Assembly: GCA_964461835.1 (NCBI GenBank)
Contig: CAYWVO010000010.1
Location: 1 to 64,000, forward strand
Direction of reading: 5' to 3'
From: CAYWVO01 sp964461835
GTDB taxonomy: Bacteria; Zixibacteria; MSB-5A5; WJJR01; JAJRUJ01
DNA length: 64,000 nucleotides
The position numbers and the translations under genes were made by a program. The notes under the pieces are model-generated. The model saw only the letters and a program-made list of their open reading frames with translations, did no database searches and was not told where the DNA came from. Each line of letters opens with the position of its first letter. Position 1 is the stretch's first letter. This document shows, in pieces, positions 42,214 through 51,384 of the stretch.

Positions 42214-44595
42214 ATGGCGAAGCGCAAAAGACAAGAACAACCGGCAAACGAACCATCGACACCGACCAGCTTTTCCGCCTGGTGGATGCAGCCGTCTATG
42301 CTGTACCAAGTCCTCCTGGTGGGGCTAGCCTTTGGGCTACGCGTCATTTATCTCAGTCAGGTCCGGGATAATCCATTCTTCTTAGATCCTATTATGGATG
42401 CGGCCGTACATCTGGAATGGGCGCAACGCATTTTGGACGGGAATCTTCTCGGCAGCGATGCGTTTTTCCGGGCACCGCTGTACCCCTACCTGCTTGCCCT
42501 CCTGCAGGCAATCAGCGGTGGAGACCTGTTCGCCGTTCGCCTGCTACAACATGTAATTGGTGTCGTGGGTGTGTGGGGTATTTATCGTCTCGCCCGGCAC
42601 CTGCATTCCGAGAGCGCAGCCAAGATCGCGGGGCTGGGCGCCGCGGTGTATCTGCCGCTGATTTATTTTGAAAATGAACTGTTGCTCGATTTCCTCCTGG
42701 TACCGGGCATGCTCCTTATCGGGTATACTGCTTATCGATACCACCGAAATCCATCGTCCCGCGCAGTGCTGTTTCTGGGTGGTGCAACCGGTTTGTTCGC
42801 TATCACGCGGCCCAATATCCTCCTGTGCGTGCCGGTAATTATCATCGCTGTCTGGCTTTGGGCCCGGCAGGTCAACCTGACTCGACGGACCATGATGGTG
42901 GGCATCCTGCTGGTCGGCCTGTTGATTCCCATCTTGCCCGTAACCCTGCACAATGCGATTGTCGGCGATGATTTCGTCCTCATTTCCTCACAGGGTGGCA
43001 TCAATTTCTATGTCGGGAATAATGCCGAGGCGGATGGTCTATCCGCAGCGATGCCGGAACCATGGGGGCACACCTGGACCATGGCGGATGTTCACCACCA
43101 CGCAGAAGAGACGGTGGGAGAAGAGCTAAAGCCGTCCGGGGCCTCGTGGTTCTGGCTGCAAAAGGGCCTGCAATGGTGGGAGGATAATCCCGGTGAAGCA
43201 ACTGCCCTGTTATGGAAAAAGGCCGTCCTCCTCCTGACAAATACCGAAGTCGCCAACAATCAAAATATTCGCCATTTCCATGACCAGTATGCTCCGCTCG
43301 CACGGTGGTTGCCATTGAGCTTTGGCATTGTTGCACCACTGGGATTGATTGGGTTGCTATTGGCGGCGCGGGATAATCGGGTTGCCCGATTATTGTTATG
43401 GCTGATGGTGGTGTATGCAATATCGGTGATTATCTTTTTCGTGCCCGCACGGTTTCGTCTGCCGCTGGTGCCGCTGTTGTTCATTGGGTTCGGGGTGTTT
43501 CTTTGGAAGTTGGTGCGCAGTCTCGCTCGACGGAAAATTCATTCGTTCGTTATCCCGGCGATTGCAGCCGGTCTCTTTATGGTTGTCGCCTTTGGCAATT
43601 GGTATCCAACACAACCGGCGACAGACGTCCAGGCAATTTTCCAACTGGGAAACGCCGCGCTGCGCAAGGGGAACCTGACCGAAGCCGAAGAATATTTTCA
43701 ACAAGTTCTGTCACTGGACCCAAATTACCGGGCGGTCCATTTGAACTTGGGGGTGGTTCATCTCCGCCGTGGCCATCCCGCAAGTGCGCAACGGGAATTC
43801 GAGGAAGAACTGAAGGTCAATCCAAATTCCGATCGGGCCTACGCTAATTTGTCCTCAGTATATGCTTTGCAGGGGCGGCGCATCGAAGCGGCACGGGCAG
43901 GCGAAAAGGCCCTGGAAATTAACCCAAATAATCCGACGGCGCGTTTTAACTTGAGTAATGTCCGCTGGTCGGAAGGGAGGTTTAAAGACGCGTTACGGAT
44001 CTTGCTGGAGGGGCCTGATTATATCCAGGAATCGCCCTTGGGTCGCTCGGCGCTGGGAGCAACCTACCTGAAAATGGAGCGATTCGCCGAGGCGGAATCG
44101 GTTCTGCTGCCTCTGGCGAACGGGGAAGTCCAACTTGACCCGACCGGGCAACTTGGTTTTGATATTGAGGACGCACGAGAGCAACTGGGCTTCAACGACC
44201 TGACCAACCTTCAGGCCCGCGCCAATTACAATCTTGGGTGGATGACTGCCCGCCAGGGTGATCGTGCGGCGAGTCTTCCCTATTTCCGCAAAGCCGTCGC
44301 CTTAAACAGCCAATTTGATGAGGCCCTGGCCAACATTGGCTCGGCGTTCCTCGACGGCGGCCGGCCGGATTCGGCGTTGCACTACTTTACGCGGGCTGCT
44401 GAAATCAACAGCAAGAATCCCGGCTACCCCCTTAACATCGGTTTAGCCTATCTCGAACTTGCCGATACGACCCGCGCCATGCAGCATATCGAACAGGCAC
44501 TCGAGATTAATCCGCAATTTTCTCCCGCCAGACAAAAAATGATCGAATTGAAAACAGCGAATAAAGCGCGGGTACGGCCGCTGGATCCCGGTTAG
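42214..44595 (+). CDS. GT-C glycosyltransferase (GT39/ArnT-like) fused to TPR domain
   Basis: This 793-aa protein has two halves. Residues about 28-450 are a polytopic GT-C fold related to protein mannosyltransferases and ArnT. An early periplasmic Asp-containing loop is followed by 'RAPLYPYLLALLQ', then 'GATGLFAITRPNILL', 'SSQGGINFYVGNN' and helices such as 'LLWLMVVYAISVIIFFVPARF'. Residues about 475-785 hold seven or more TPRs ('LNLGVVHLRRGHPASAQREF', 'NIGLAYLELADTTRAMQHIE'). GT-C enzymes move a sugar from a polyprenyl-phosphate donor to protein or lipid on the outer face of the inner membrane; TPRs as in OGT or PglX-like partners could dock the acceptor. No ribosome site precedes the ATG, which may be leaderless. 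It stands alone on the plus strand. Confidence 0.85.
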   Translation: MAKRKRQEQPANEPSTPTSFSAWWMQPSMLYQVLLVGLAFGLRVIYLSQVRDNPFFLDPIMDAAVHLEWAQRILDGNLLGSDAFFRAPLYPYLLALLQAISGGDLFAVRLLQHVIGVVGVWGIYRLARHLHSESAAKIAGLGAAVYLPLIYFENELLLDFLLVPGMLLIGYTAYRYHRNPSSRAVLFLGGATGLFAITRPNILLCVPVIIIAVWLWARQVNLTRRTMMVGILLVGLLIPILPVTLHNAIVGDDFVLISSQGGINFYVGNNAEADGLSAAMPEPWGHTWTMADVHHHAEETVGEELKPSGASWFWLQKGLQWWEDNPGEATALLWKKAVLLLTNTEVANNQNIRHFHDQYAPLARWLPLSFGIVAPLGLIGLLLAARDNRVARLLLWLMVVYAISVIIFFVPARFRLPLVPLLFIGFGVFLWKLVRSLARRKIHSFVIPAIAAGLFMVVAFGNWYPTQPATDVQAIFQLGNAALRKGNLTEAEEYFQQVLSLDPNYRAVHLNLGVVHLRRGHPASAQREFEEELKVNPNSDRAYANLSSVYALQGRRIEAARAGEKALEINPNNPTARFNLSNVRWSEGRFKDALRILLEGPDYIQESPLGRSALGATYLKMERFAEAESVLLPLANGEVQLDPTGQLGFDIEDAREQLGFNDLTNLQARANYNLGWMTARQGDRAASLPYFRKAVALNSQFDEALANIGSAFLDGGRPDSALHYFTRAAEINSKNPGYPLNIGLAYLELADTTRAMQHIEQALEINPQFSPARQKMIELKTANKARVRPLDPG

Positions 44596-44614
44596 CCTAA
44601 CCACAAACAAAAAA

Positions 44615-44638
44615 GCGGGGATCACGTGTGATCCCCGC
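44615..44638 (-). terminator. Terminator of the outer-membrane operon (likely bidirectional)
   Basis: A perfect 11-bp inverted repeat (44615-44625 and 44628-44638) with a 2-base centre lies between two convergent genes. On the minus strand it is followed by TTTTTTGTTT, so it ends the operon at 44.7-60.1 kb. The plus side has no T-run, but the hairpin may still slow the glycosyltransferase transcript. Confidence 0.85.
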
Positions 44639-44660
44639 CAATTCCGTTTACGCAAATACC

Positions 44661-46607
44661 TTACGGTAACGGCTCTTCAAACCAATCGAGCATGACTCTA
44701 AACACCTCGATCATTGGCTCATACTCGAAGCCGTAAGGCGAAGTGCCAAACCACGCGGTCTTAAATACAGGATTGAGTACACTTGGGCCGATGTTCCGTG
44801 CTGCGACAACTTTCTCATGGGGGAAAGCCGTTCCGGCATACCTGCTCTGGTACAGGTAGAGCGCCTCGGCATTCACGCCCAGGACCAGAAAGTTCGTTGC
44901 CGGAATGGTCTTGAACCGGAAGCCTTTCGGCACATTGTAGTAGTCCCGAATCACGCCGGGGATGAGATACTGACCCGTACGCGCCGTGTCGACCGAAAGC
45001 GAAGGAAGGATACCGACAAAAGGTTCAGCCGGCAAGGCGCCGACGAAATCATCTTTACCCGGAATGAATTGCGTGCCTTCCGGCGGGAAACTCGATTTAT
45101 AGAACCACGGAACATAGATTTCCTCAACGTCCGTGTAGAAGGAGGCAAATTGACCGCTCGGGTGCACCGTCGGGGAACTAATTCTGTTGCGCGGATCGTC
45201 GTCGTTATTGAGGAAACAGTTCCGTCCGAACACCCACAACTTGCCGCCAATGTTCAGATACCGGGCCAGTTGACTGTGCACAGACGTCGGGATGACAGTG
45301 GCGTCATCATCATCCATGTAGAACACCAGTTCATACTGGCAGAATTTTTCGATCGGGATATCGATCGTTTGCTGGGGATCCCAGCGACGGATGAAATCCG
45401 GCGAGTCTTGATCGAGATCAATGCTGCCATTGGTCGCATCACGAAGCAAATTGAACACGTTTGCGATAGCGAGCGTGTCGTCTACCCCCCCCGAGATACC
45501 TGATCCCGCCGGGATGATTGGCACGGTGAACAGGTTGTAGTTAATGTCATCCACGATAAGAATACGGCGTTCCAGATGGGCATCGACGACTTTCAGGACC
45601 GCTTGTGAAGGCGTTGGATCGGGCGCGAACGCGTCATCCCGCGTCTGTACTTCAAAGAGAAAATATCCCACTCTCGTGGTAGCGGATTCCGGTTGGTTGC
45701 GCCACAAATCAATCAGCAGTGTTTGCTTAGCGGTGGTCCAGATGCCTTCCGGACGGCGTATCCACCCCTCGGAGGTCAGGGAATCTCCGGAATCGAGCGC
45801 CAATGAATTGGCGAGCGTATCTACCTCTGCTTCGCTGTTGAATGGGCCAAACAGACGCCACCGGTATTCAAAATCCGGCTGCGTGCGCGGGTAATCCGAG
45901 GAGTCCGATCCGCTCCACTGCACAGATATCCCCGGATAAATCGGTGTCCGGCGAGCGATACTGATGTGGGTAATGTTCTCCAGAAGGACGCTGTTCTCAA
46001 TTTTCGTCTGCGGCCAGTGGTTGTTCCGCAGGTACTGCCGCCATTTAATGTCCGAGGAGGCCCCGTCGTCATCTATCGCGCGGACGAACATATACTGTTG
46101 AATTGACTCCGAGACACAGTTCAAAGTGTCCTTAATGGTCACGGTATCCCCGTCAATAACCTCAAACCCAATTGAGTCGATATCACAGTCGATTGACCAG
46201 ATGGTGTCGCCATCCTCGTTAACGCCAATTGCCACCTCATTCGTGTCGAATGAAGCAAAGAGACGGACTTCACCACGGGTAGCCGTTTGAACCGAATCCA
46301 CCCAGATATTGATCCAGTCATATTCGTCCTCGGGTGTGGTAAGGATGTAATCATCCGGATTACCGACTTCGAAGTCCCGCTTGACCGCGTACTGGTACTG
46401 TTCAATGGTTCCATCGTTATCCGTGCCATACCAGTAGATGGTCGGATTTCGCGAAAAGGTCGTTCCGTCAACCGGAATATTGGCGAAGAAAACTTCCGGC
46501 GGATTGTTATCCGGCGGCTCTCCTTCGTTAGTGAGTTTTCCGCACCCGGCGGCAAATAAAACGCCGATGACGGCGATCGTGAGCAACAGGTGAAGTTTCC
46601 GATACAT
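44661..46607 (-). CDS. Lipoprotein with Ig-like and GATase-like regions, function unknown
   Basis: This is a predicted lipoprotein of about 648 aa. The ATG at 46607 is chosen (AGGGG upstream); the signal ends with lipobox 'FAAGC'. The N-terminal part has Ig-like or FN3-like beta domains ('TIYWYGTDNDGTIEQYQYAV', 'ISVQWSGSDSSD'). The second half has 'RRILIVDDINYNLFTVPI' and 'GGKLWVFGRNCFLNND', reminiscent of the flavodoxin/GATase-like module that surface proteins use as a non-catalytic fold. It is the last gene of the seven-gene outer-membrane operon and may also have its own promoter. I do not know its function; a lipid anchor for the T9SS proteins encoded upstream is one possibility. Confidence 0.7.
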   Translation of the reverse strand: MYRKLHLLLTIAVIGVLFAAGCGKLTNEGEPPDNNPPEVFFANIPVDGTTFSRNPTIYWYGTDNDGTIEQYQYAVKRDFEVGNPDDYILTTPEDEYDWINIWVDSVQTATRGEVRLFASFDTNEVAIGVNEDGDTIWSIDCDIDSIGFEVIDGDTVTIKDTLNCVSESIQQYMFVRAIDDDGASSDIKWRQYLRNNHWPQTKIENSVLLENITHISIARRTPIYPGISVQWSGSDSSDYPRTQPDFEYRWRLFGPFNSEAEVDTLANSLALDSGDSLTSEGWIRRPEGIWTTAKQTLLIDLWRNQPESATTRVGYFLFEVQTRDDAFAPDPTPSQAVLKVVDAHLERRILIVDDINYNLFTVPIIPAGSGISGGVDDTLAIANVFNLLRDATNGSIDLDQDSPDFIRRWDPQQTIDIPIEKFCQYELVFYMDDDDATVIPTSVHSQLARYLNIGGKLWVFGRNCFLNNDDDPRNRISSPTVHPSGQFASFYTDVEEIYVPWFYKSSFPPEGTQFIPGKDDFVGALPAEPFVGILPSLSVDTARTGQYLIPGVIRDYYNVPKGFRFKTIPATNFLVLGVNAEALYLYQSRYAGTAFPHEKVVAARNIGPSVLNPVFKTAWFGTSPYGFEYEPMIEVFRVMLDWFEEPLP

Positions 46608-46645
46608 CCTCAACACCCCTTCTATCGTACCTCAAGTGAATACGT

Positions 46646-46674
46646 TATTTATTCCTCAAGTCCCCGAAACGCAA
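46646..46674 (-). promoter_or_regulatory. Possible internal promoter before the lipoprotein gene
   Basis: On the minus strand TTGCGT (46674-46669), a 17-bp spacer and TAAATA (46651-46646) lie 40 bp before the lipoprotein ATG, the same pattern as at 16844-16816. Confidence 0.3.
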
Positions 46675-46707
46675 TATGTCACACTACGCACAATGCAATT
46701 ATTGACA

Positions 46708-47599
46708 CCCTTTAAAACGTGAGCCGGAAGGTGAAGCGGTCGACATCACCCAAAACGCCCATGTCCTGCCGGGCGTAGTCCGCCTCCAGGCTCCGCTCGC
46801 CCAGCGGCAACCGGAAGCCCAACCCCCAGGTCATCCCCGACAGGTCGTGCTCAAACCGGTCACCAACCCGCAAGGCAAACATGTCGTTATACCAATATTC
46901 CAACCCCGCGTTGTACTTCTCCAAATTGTCCGACGGATGGGACCCCTCCATCGCAAACGTCGCCCGATGCCGCTCACCGTCCAACACATCGATCGCCGCA
47001 CCAAAATGAAAGTTGATCGGCAACGGATACTCCTGCGAAATAAACGTCATGTCCGGACCAAAATTCGTAATCACCATCGTAATCTTGAAGTTCCGAAACC
47101 CCGTGTTATAGTTGGTCCCCACGTCCGCCGCCCAACCGGTCGCACGCTCCTCCTCGTACAACTCGTCGATCACCTTCGCCGTCACCCCCAGCGAAAAACG
47201 GTCCGTCAAATACCGACTGTACGATACCCCAAACGCGTAATCCTTCGCCGAAAAGGTCCACCCCGGCGCACCCAGCGGGTACTCATACGTCGTCACCGAC
47301 ATATCCCCCGCCGATAAATTGTAAAACGAAAAACCCAGCACCCCGCCAAAATCCAGCGGCAACGCCAGACCCGCAAACCCGTAGTTGATCTCCGCCGGAT
47401 ACTCAACCCAGGTCAACACCACTTCCCGGCCGCCCAGCTGCACCAGACCCGCCGGATTGTAATACAACGCCGAGGCATCGTCCGCCACCGCCACAAACGC
47501 GCCGCCCATGCCGTCCGCACGCGCCGATACCCCAATCTCTAAAAACTGTGCACCCGTCGTACCTACCTTCGCCTGACCGTACACCAACGACGGCGCAAC
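46708..47599. repeat. 892-bp repeat, copy 1 (mature PorV-like coding region)
   Basis: This stretch matches 50373-51264 base for base in a direct line-by-line comparison (offset 3665). It begins 4 bases past the stop codon and ends inside the signal-peptide cleavage region. Outside it, similarity drops at once. Confidence 0.95.
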
Positions 47600-47656
47600 G
47601 AGAAGCAATGCTGCGGCGCACATACCTACCACGAAGGATTTCAATTTCGGGCTCAT
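46712..47656 (-). CDS. PorV/UPF0164-family outer-membrane protein, copy 1
   Basis: This outer-membrane barrel of about 314 aa is of the FadL-like PorV/PorQ family. In type IX secretion PorV carries folded cargo from the translocon to the sortase PorU. Seen here: 'ARADGMGGAFVAVADDAS' and 'ALYYNPAGLVQLGGREV' near the mature N-terminus (the family signature), then about fourteen amphipathic strands and a terminal Phe. The ATG at 47656 (AAGGAG 9 bases before) follows a different signal peptide from copy 2. The mature part is identical to copy 2. It lies 50 bp after one of the T9SS cargo genes. Codons strongly favour G endings (GGG, ACG, TTG). Confidence 0.9.
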   Translation of the reverse strand: MSPKLKSFVVGMCAAALLLVAPSLVYGQAKVGTTGAQFLEIGVSARADGMGGAFVAVADDASALYYNPAGLVQLGGREVVLTWVEYPAEINYGFAGLALPLDFGGVLGFSFYNLSAGDMSVTTYEYPLGAPGWTFSAKDYAFGVSYSRYLTDRFSLGVTAKVIDELYEEERATGWAADVGTNYNTGFRNFKITMVITNFGPDMTFISQEYPLPINFHFGAAIDVLDGERHRATFAMEGSHPSDNLEKYNAGLEYWYNDMFALRVGDRFEHDLSGMTWGLGFRLPLGERSLEADYARQDMGVLGDVDRFTFRLTF

Positions 47657-47706
47657 ACTCACCGACTCCTTATCATCACAGATTCACAATACTCTTCTCT
47701 ACCCTT

Positions 47707-50304
47707 CTACTTAATGATCACGAGTTTCCCGATGTCGGTCCCCTGTTCGGATTCAATCGTATAGAGGTAAATTCCCGACACCACCGCCTGCGTGTTCTTG
47801 GAGATCAAGTCCCAATAGGCCTTGGAATCCGTATGCGAGAACGGCGCACCTTCATAATGTTCAATCTCTCGGACGAGATCGCCGTCCAGGCTGAAGATTT
47901 TGATCGTGGCCTCCGAGGGCAAATTAACAAAATGAATGCGTCGGTCGCGTTCAGTCCAGCCCTCGCGGTTGGGATCTTCGTATTGCCGCCCGCGATAATT
48001 GGCTGAAATCTTGTAGGGATTGGGATACACCGAGACCTCCAACCCCAATGATTCCGCCACGGCGGCTGAATAGGCCGGAAACGCCCGCTCCGAGTTCACC
48101 ATGGGCGAGGACTCCAGCGGCTCCAGGTCATTCTGCGGGAAGCCAAAGTCAAATGCGGTCACCGCAAAATAATACGATTCCGACGGCAACAGGTTGTCGA
48201 TGGTGAACCGGTATTTACCGTACTGCAGCGTATCGTTGGTCGCTTCATCTACTGAATCGATAAGGGCTACCCGTTCAATGGGATTCTCAACTTCAACTCC
48301 GTGTTCCATGTAGGTATTGCCGCGGTTCCAGTCCTCTTTCTCGAAGTAGTACCGCTGGCTGCCCTCTGCCGTGTAATGTGTAAACGGATTTTCTTTGTTC
48401 GGATACTGTGTCGGATCGAAGTCGGGATCGTCAAACAGGGTGCGCAATTCTTCCAGCGTCAACGGGTGGTCCTTGTATACCCACCGGTCATCCGAACCGA
48501 TTTGTGCCGTCATATCTTCCCGGAACGGCCGGAAGTCGACTATATCCCACGAGGCGATCAGGGCGAAGCTGTTGACCTGATTCATATCGCCCATGTAGAC
48601 CCGATATCCTTCGAAGTCATTCAGGAAGCTGAACGGATCGGCGGTCAATTCCGTCGTCGATCCGTACCATTCAATTTCCACCTGTCCGGGTAGTGTGGTG
48701 ATGTGCAGCTTCGGAGATTGCGGTGGGGGGGGGCCGGAGTAATCCGGAATACCATCACCCGCATACCAAACTGTATCACAGCCATAGCAGACAACCGAAT
48801 CACCAATAACGGAATCCTGGCAATTCGCGAGATACCTCAATCCGCGGCATTCATCGGCGACGCCGGTAATCGGATCGGGTGTGCTGATTCCCGGGTTATC
48901 GAAAACCCAGGCCGCCCAGCGGGCGTTCACTGCCAGGTCCGTAAAGTCGATGTTGTCATTAAAGGTCCACGGATCATCAGGAAGGTTTTCAGCATTATCG
49001 GGCTTCAGGTGGAAGTCCTCACCCGCGACATAACCGATGGTTACCTGCAGAGAATCGGCAACACCAATTTCGAACGGGCCAAAAGACAGGAGATAACGCG
49101 TATCGTACCCATCGGCAAATGTCCGCGCCTGACTTTCGTGGGGCGGCAACCAGCCCTCATCCGAAAAGTCTTGCGCGGAGAAGACCTGGTCATAATCAAA
49201 CTCGTTGTTGGACATATACCGATACTTATGTGCATCCCCGTCCGGGGTGCCCAGACCGCCGGAAATATTGCGATCACCCGGCAATCGTTGCGGTCCCCAG
49301 TCCAGGTTGGTCTGCCCGTGTGAGTTCCACCAGTTAAAAGAATAATCAATGGGTCGCGGACCGCAGCCCCCCGGCGGAGTAGGTGAGCGTACCACGCGGG
49401 TCCCGGTCACCGCTTTGGGCGACCGATAATCAAAGACGCCACCGCTCGGGTCACCGTCATTATCGCTAATCCAGGCAATGTTAATCGTGTCCTGTGCGGG
49501 TTCGGATTCTCCACAGGGGATTGCCCCGGACAAACTCGGCACCGTCTCACGGAAACCACAAATATCATCCTGAAAACCGTTTAGCGTCGATGCATGGTAC
49601 ACGTCCGCATCAATATAAACTCCCATGTATAGTTTGCTGAGGCTGTCCTCACCGATGTTCTTGATGGTAAAATCAAGCAGGACAAAATCCTGGGCGTATG
49701 AATACGACCAGGCATACGACTTTTGAATGATTTTTAATCCTAATGGAACGTGAGGACCAGTAAAAGGATCAGGAGATACATATGCCTGATCGGTTAGTGT
49801 GTCTGTGTATTCGGCGATGAAGTCTTGTTCGGAGACTGCATCCTCCGAGAAGTTCGGGTTGCCGGGACGATTGGTCAGTTCGCGAATAATCCCCCCATTT
49901 TCGATGGTCTCCGGATACATCTCCGCGATATGCTGCCAACCATCATGGCCGGTCGAGGTCAGCGTATCAATCCCGCGAATGGCGCTAATCCAGAGGGCGC
50001 CCTGAAAAAGATAGTCAATGCTTGAACCGGCGGGGAATTCCGCCCCCACACACAGGCCGGTAACGTCATCGCAGAATTCACGGTCTTGACTGCCGAAGAA
50101 TCCCCAGTTGGTCACGGAAAGATAGAAGTTGCCAACGTTATGGGTACGCAGGATCGTGTTTGGAACCTGCGCAGACTTCGTCAATTGATGCTTATCAGAG
50201 ATCGTGGTATTCTCACCATCAATATATTTTAGTCGAGCAGCCCCGGGCCGGGCCAGGCACGCGACCATCAATAGACATGTCCCAATTCGAACCGCCAACC
50301 GCAT
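47707..50304 (-). CDS. Large T9SS cargo protein of unknown function, paralogue A
   Basis: This secreted protein of about 865 aa belongs to a set of three paralogues (also 51385-54036 and 54108-56687). The ATG at 50304 has AAAGGGG upstream and a signal peptide ending near 'ARPGAA'. Order: a large N-terminal domain with 'SEQDFIAEYTDTLTDQ' and 'YIDADVYHAS'; a Cys-containing stretch 'GLRYLANCQD' to 'GDGIPDYSGPPPPQSP', a proline hinge; an FN3-like domain ('DFEGYRVYMGDMNQ'); and a T9SS-type tail with 'VYPNPYKISANYRGRQYED' and 'KIFSLDGDLVREIEH', ending '...GKLVIIK'. That tail differs from the 'QNYPNPFN' class elsewhere in the window. It lies between the two PorV copies. Confidence 0.85.
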   Translation of the reverse strand: MRLAVRIGTCLLMVACLARPGAARLKYIDGENTTISDKHQLTKSAQVPNTILRTHNVGNFYLSVTNWGFFGSQDREFCDDVTGLCVGAEFPAGSSIDYLFQGALWISAIRGIDTLTSTGHDGWQHIAEMYPETIENGGIIRELTNRPGNPNFSEDAVSEQDFIAEYTDTLTDQAYVSPDPFTGPHVPLGLKIIQKSYAWSYSYAQDFVLLDFTIKNIGEDSLSKLYMGVYIDADVYHASTLNGFQDDICGFRETVPSLSGAIPCGESEPAQDTINIAWISDNDGDPSGGVFDYRSPKAVTGTRVVRSPTPPGGCGPRPIDYSFNWWNSHGQTNLDWGPQRLPGDRNISGGLGTPDGDAHKYRYMSNNEFDYDQVFSAQDFSDEGWLPPHESQARTFADGYDTRYLLSFGPFEIGVADSLQVTIGYVAGEDFHLKPDNAENLPDDPWTFNDNIDFTDLAVNARWAAWVFDNPGISTPDPITGVADECRGLRYLANCQDSVIGDSVVCYGCDTVWYAGDGIPDYSGPPPPQSPKLHITTLPGQVEIEWYGSTTELTADPFSFLNDFEGYRVYMGDMNQVNSFALIASWDIVDFRPFREDMTAQIGSDDRWVYKDHPLTLEELRTLFDDPDFDPTQYPNKENPFTHYTAEGSQRYYFEKEDWNRGNTYMEHGVEVENPIERVALIDSVDEATNDTLQYGKYRFTIDNLLPSESYYFAVTAFDFGFPQNDLEPLESSPMVNSERAFPAYSAAVAESLGLEVSVYPNPYKISANYRGRQYEDPNREGWTERDRRIHFVNLPSEATIKIFSLDGDLVREIEHYEGAPFSHTDSKAYWDLISKNTQAVVSGIYLYTIESEQGTDIGKLVIIK

Positions 50305-50372
50305 AATATCCCCTTTCCGGAAACTCCTGATCTCTCGCATCGTCATGTCGACATCCTTTACGTCGCTCGGAT

Positions 50373-51264
50373 CCCTTTAAAACGTGAGCCGGAAGGTGAA
50401 GCGGTCGACATCACCCAAAACGCCCATGTCCTGCCGGGCGTAGTCCGCCTCCAGGCTCCGCTCGCCCAGCGGCAACCGGAAGCCCAACCCCCAGGTCATC
50501 CCCGACAGGTCGTGCTCAAACCGGTCACCAACCCGCAAGGCAAACATGTCGTTATACCAATATTCCAACCCCGCGTTGTACTTCTCCAAATTGTCCGACG
50601 GATGGGACCCCTCCATCGCAAACGTCGCCCGATGCCGCTCACCGTCCAACACATCGATCGCCGCACCAAAATGAAAGTTGATCGGCAACGGATACTCCTG
50701 CGAAATAAACGTCATGTCCGGACCAAAATTCGTAATCACCATCGTAATCTTGAAGTTCCGAAACCCCGTGTTATAGTTGGTCCCCACGTCCGCCGCCCAA
50801 CCGGTCGCACGCTCCTCCTCGTACAACTCGTCGATCACCTTCGCCGTCACCCCCAGCGAAAAACGGTCCGTCAAATACCGACTGTACGATACCCCAAACG
50901 CGTAATCCTTCGCCGAAAAGGTCCACCCCGGCGCACCCAGCGGGTACTCATACGTCGTCACCGACATATCCCCCGCCGATAAATTGTAAAACGAAAAACC
51001 CAGCACCCCGCCAAAATCCAGCGGCAACGCCAGACCCGCAAACCCGTAGTTGATCTCCGCCGGATACTCAACCCAGGTCAACACCACTTCCCGGCCGCCC
51101 AGCTGCACCAGACCCGCCGGATTGTAATACAACGCCGAGGCATCGTCCGCCACCGCCACAAACGCGCCGCCCATGCCGTCCGCACGCGCCGATACCCCAA
51201 TCTCTAAAAACTGTGCACCCGTCGTACCTACCTTCGCCTGACCGTACACCAACGACGGCGCAAC
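50373..51264. repeat. 892-bp repeat, copy 2 (mature PorV-like coding region)
   Basis: This is the partner of 46708-47599; I found no base difference when reading both in parallel. The repeat spans from 4 bases past the stop codon to the 'PSLVYG' part of the signal peptide, so only the first ~20 codons of the two genes differ. Confidence 0.95.
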
Positions 51265-51312
51265 CAATACTACTGCACTCAATACAACCGCACATGTCAC
51301 GAGTTTCCGCAT
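50377..51312 (-). CDS. PorV/UPF0164-family outer-membrane protein, copy 2
   Basis: This outer-membrane barrel of about 311 aa has a mature sequence identical to copy 1. The ATG at 51312 is chosen (GGAG 8 bases upstream); it gives the signal 'KLVTCAVVLSAVVLVAPS', which is unrelated to the copy 1 signal. It sits between cargo paralogues B and A with gaps of 72 and 72 bp. By family it would be the outer-membrane shuttle of type IX secretion or a barrel partner for the neighbouring cargo. The role of a second identical copy is open. Confidence 0.9.
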   Translation of the reverse strand: MRKLVTCAVVLSAVVLVAPSLVYGQAKVGTTGAQFLEIGVSARADGMGGAFVAVADDASALYYNPAGLVQLGGREVVLTWVEYPAEINYGFAGLALPLDFGGVLGFSFYNLSAGDMSVTTYEYPLGAPGWTFSAKDYAFGVSYSRYLTDRFSLGVTAKVIDELYEEERATGWAADVGTNYNTGFRNFKITMVITNFGPDMTFISQEYPLPINFHFGAAIDVLDGERHRATFAMEGSHPSDNLEKYNAGLEYWYNDMFALRVGDRFEHDLSGMTWGLGFRLPLGERSLEADYARQDMGVLGDVDRFTFRLTF

Positions 51313-51384
51313 TGTCCTCACTCCACTCACAGCCTTTGCCTATCATTGCCCACGGGATGATTTTCACCCCTTTGGCTCTAAACT

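Noticed and set aside
46847..47317. 156-codon plus-strand frame identical to one at 50512-50982
   Set aside because: It is antisense to the PorV-like genes and is duplicated only because the underlying DNA is identical; the Arg/Pro-rich translation is typical of a shadow.
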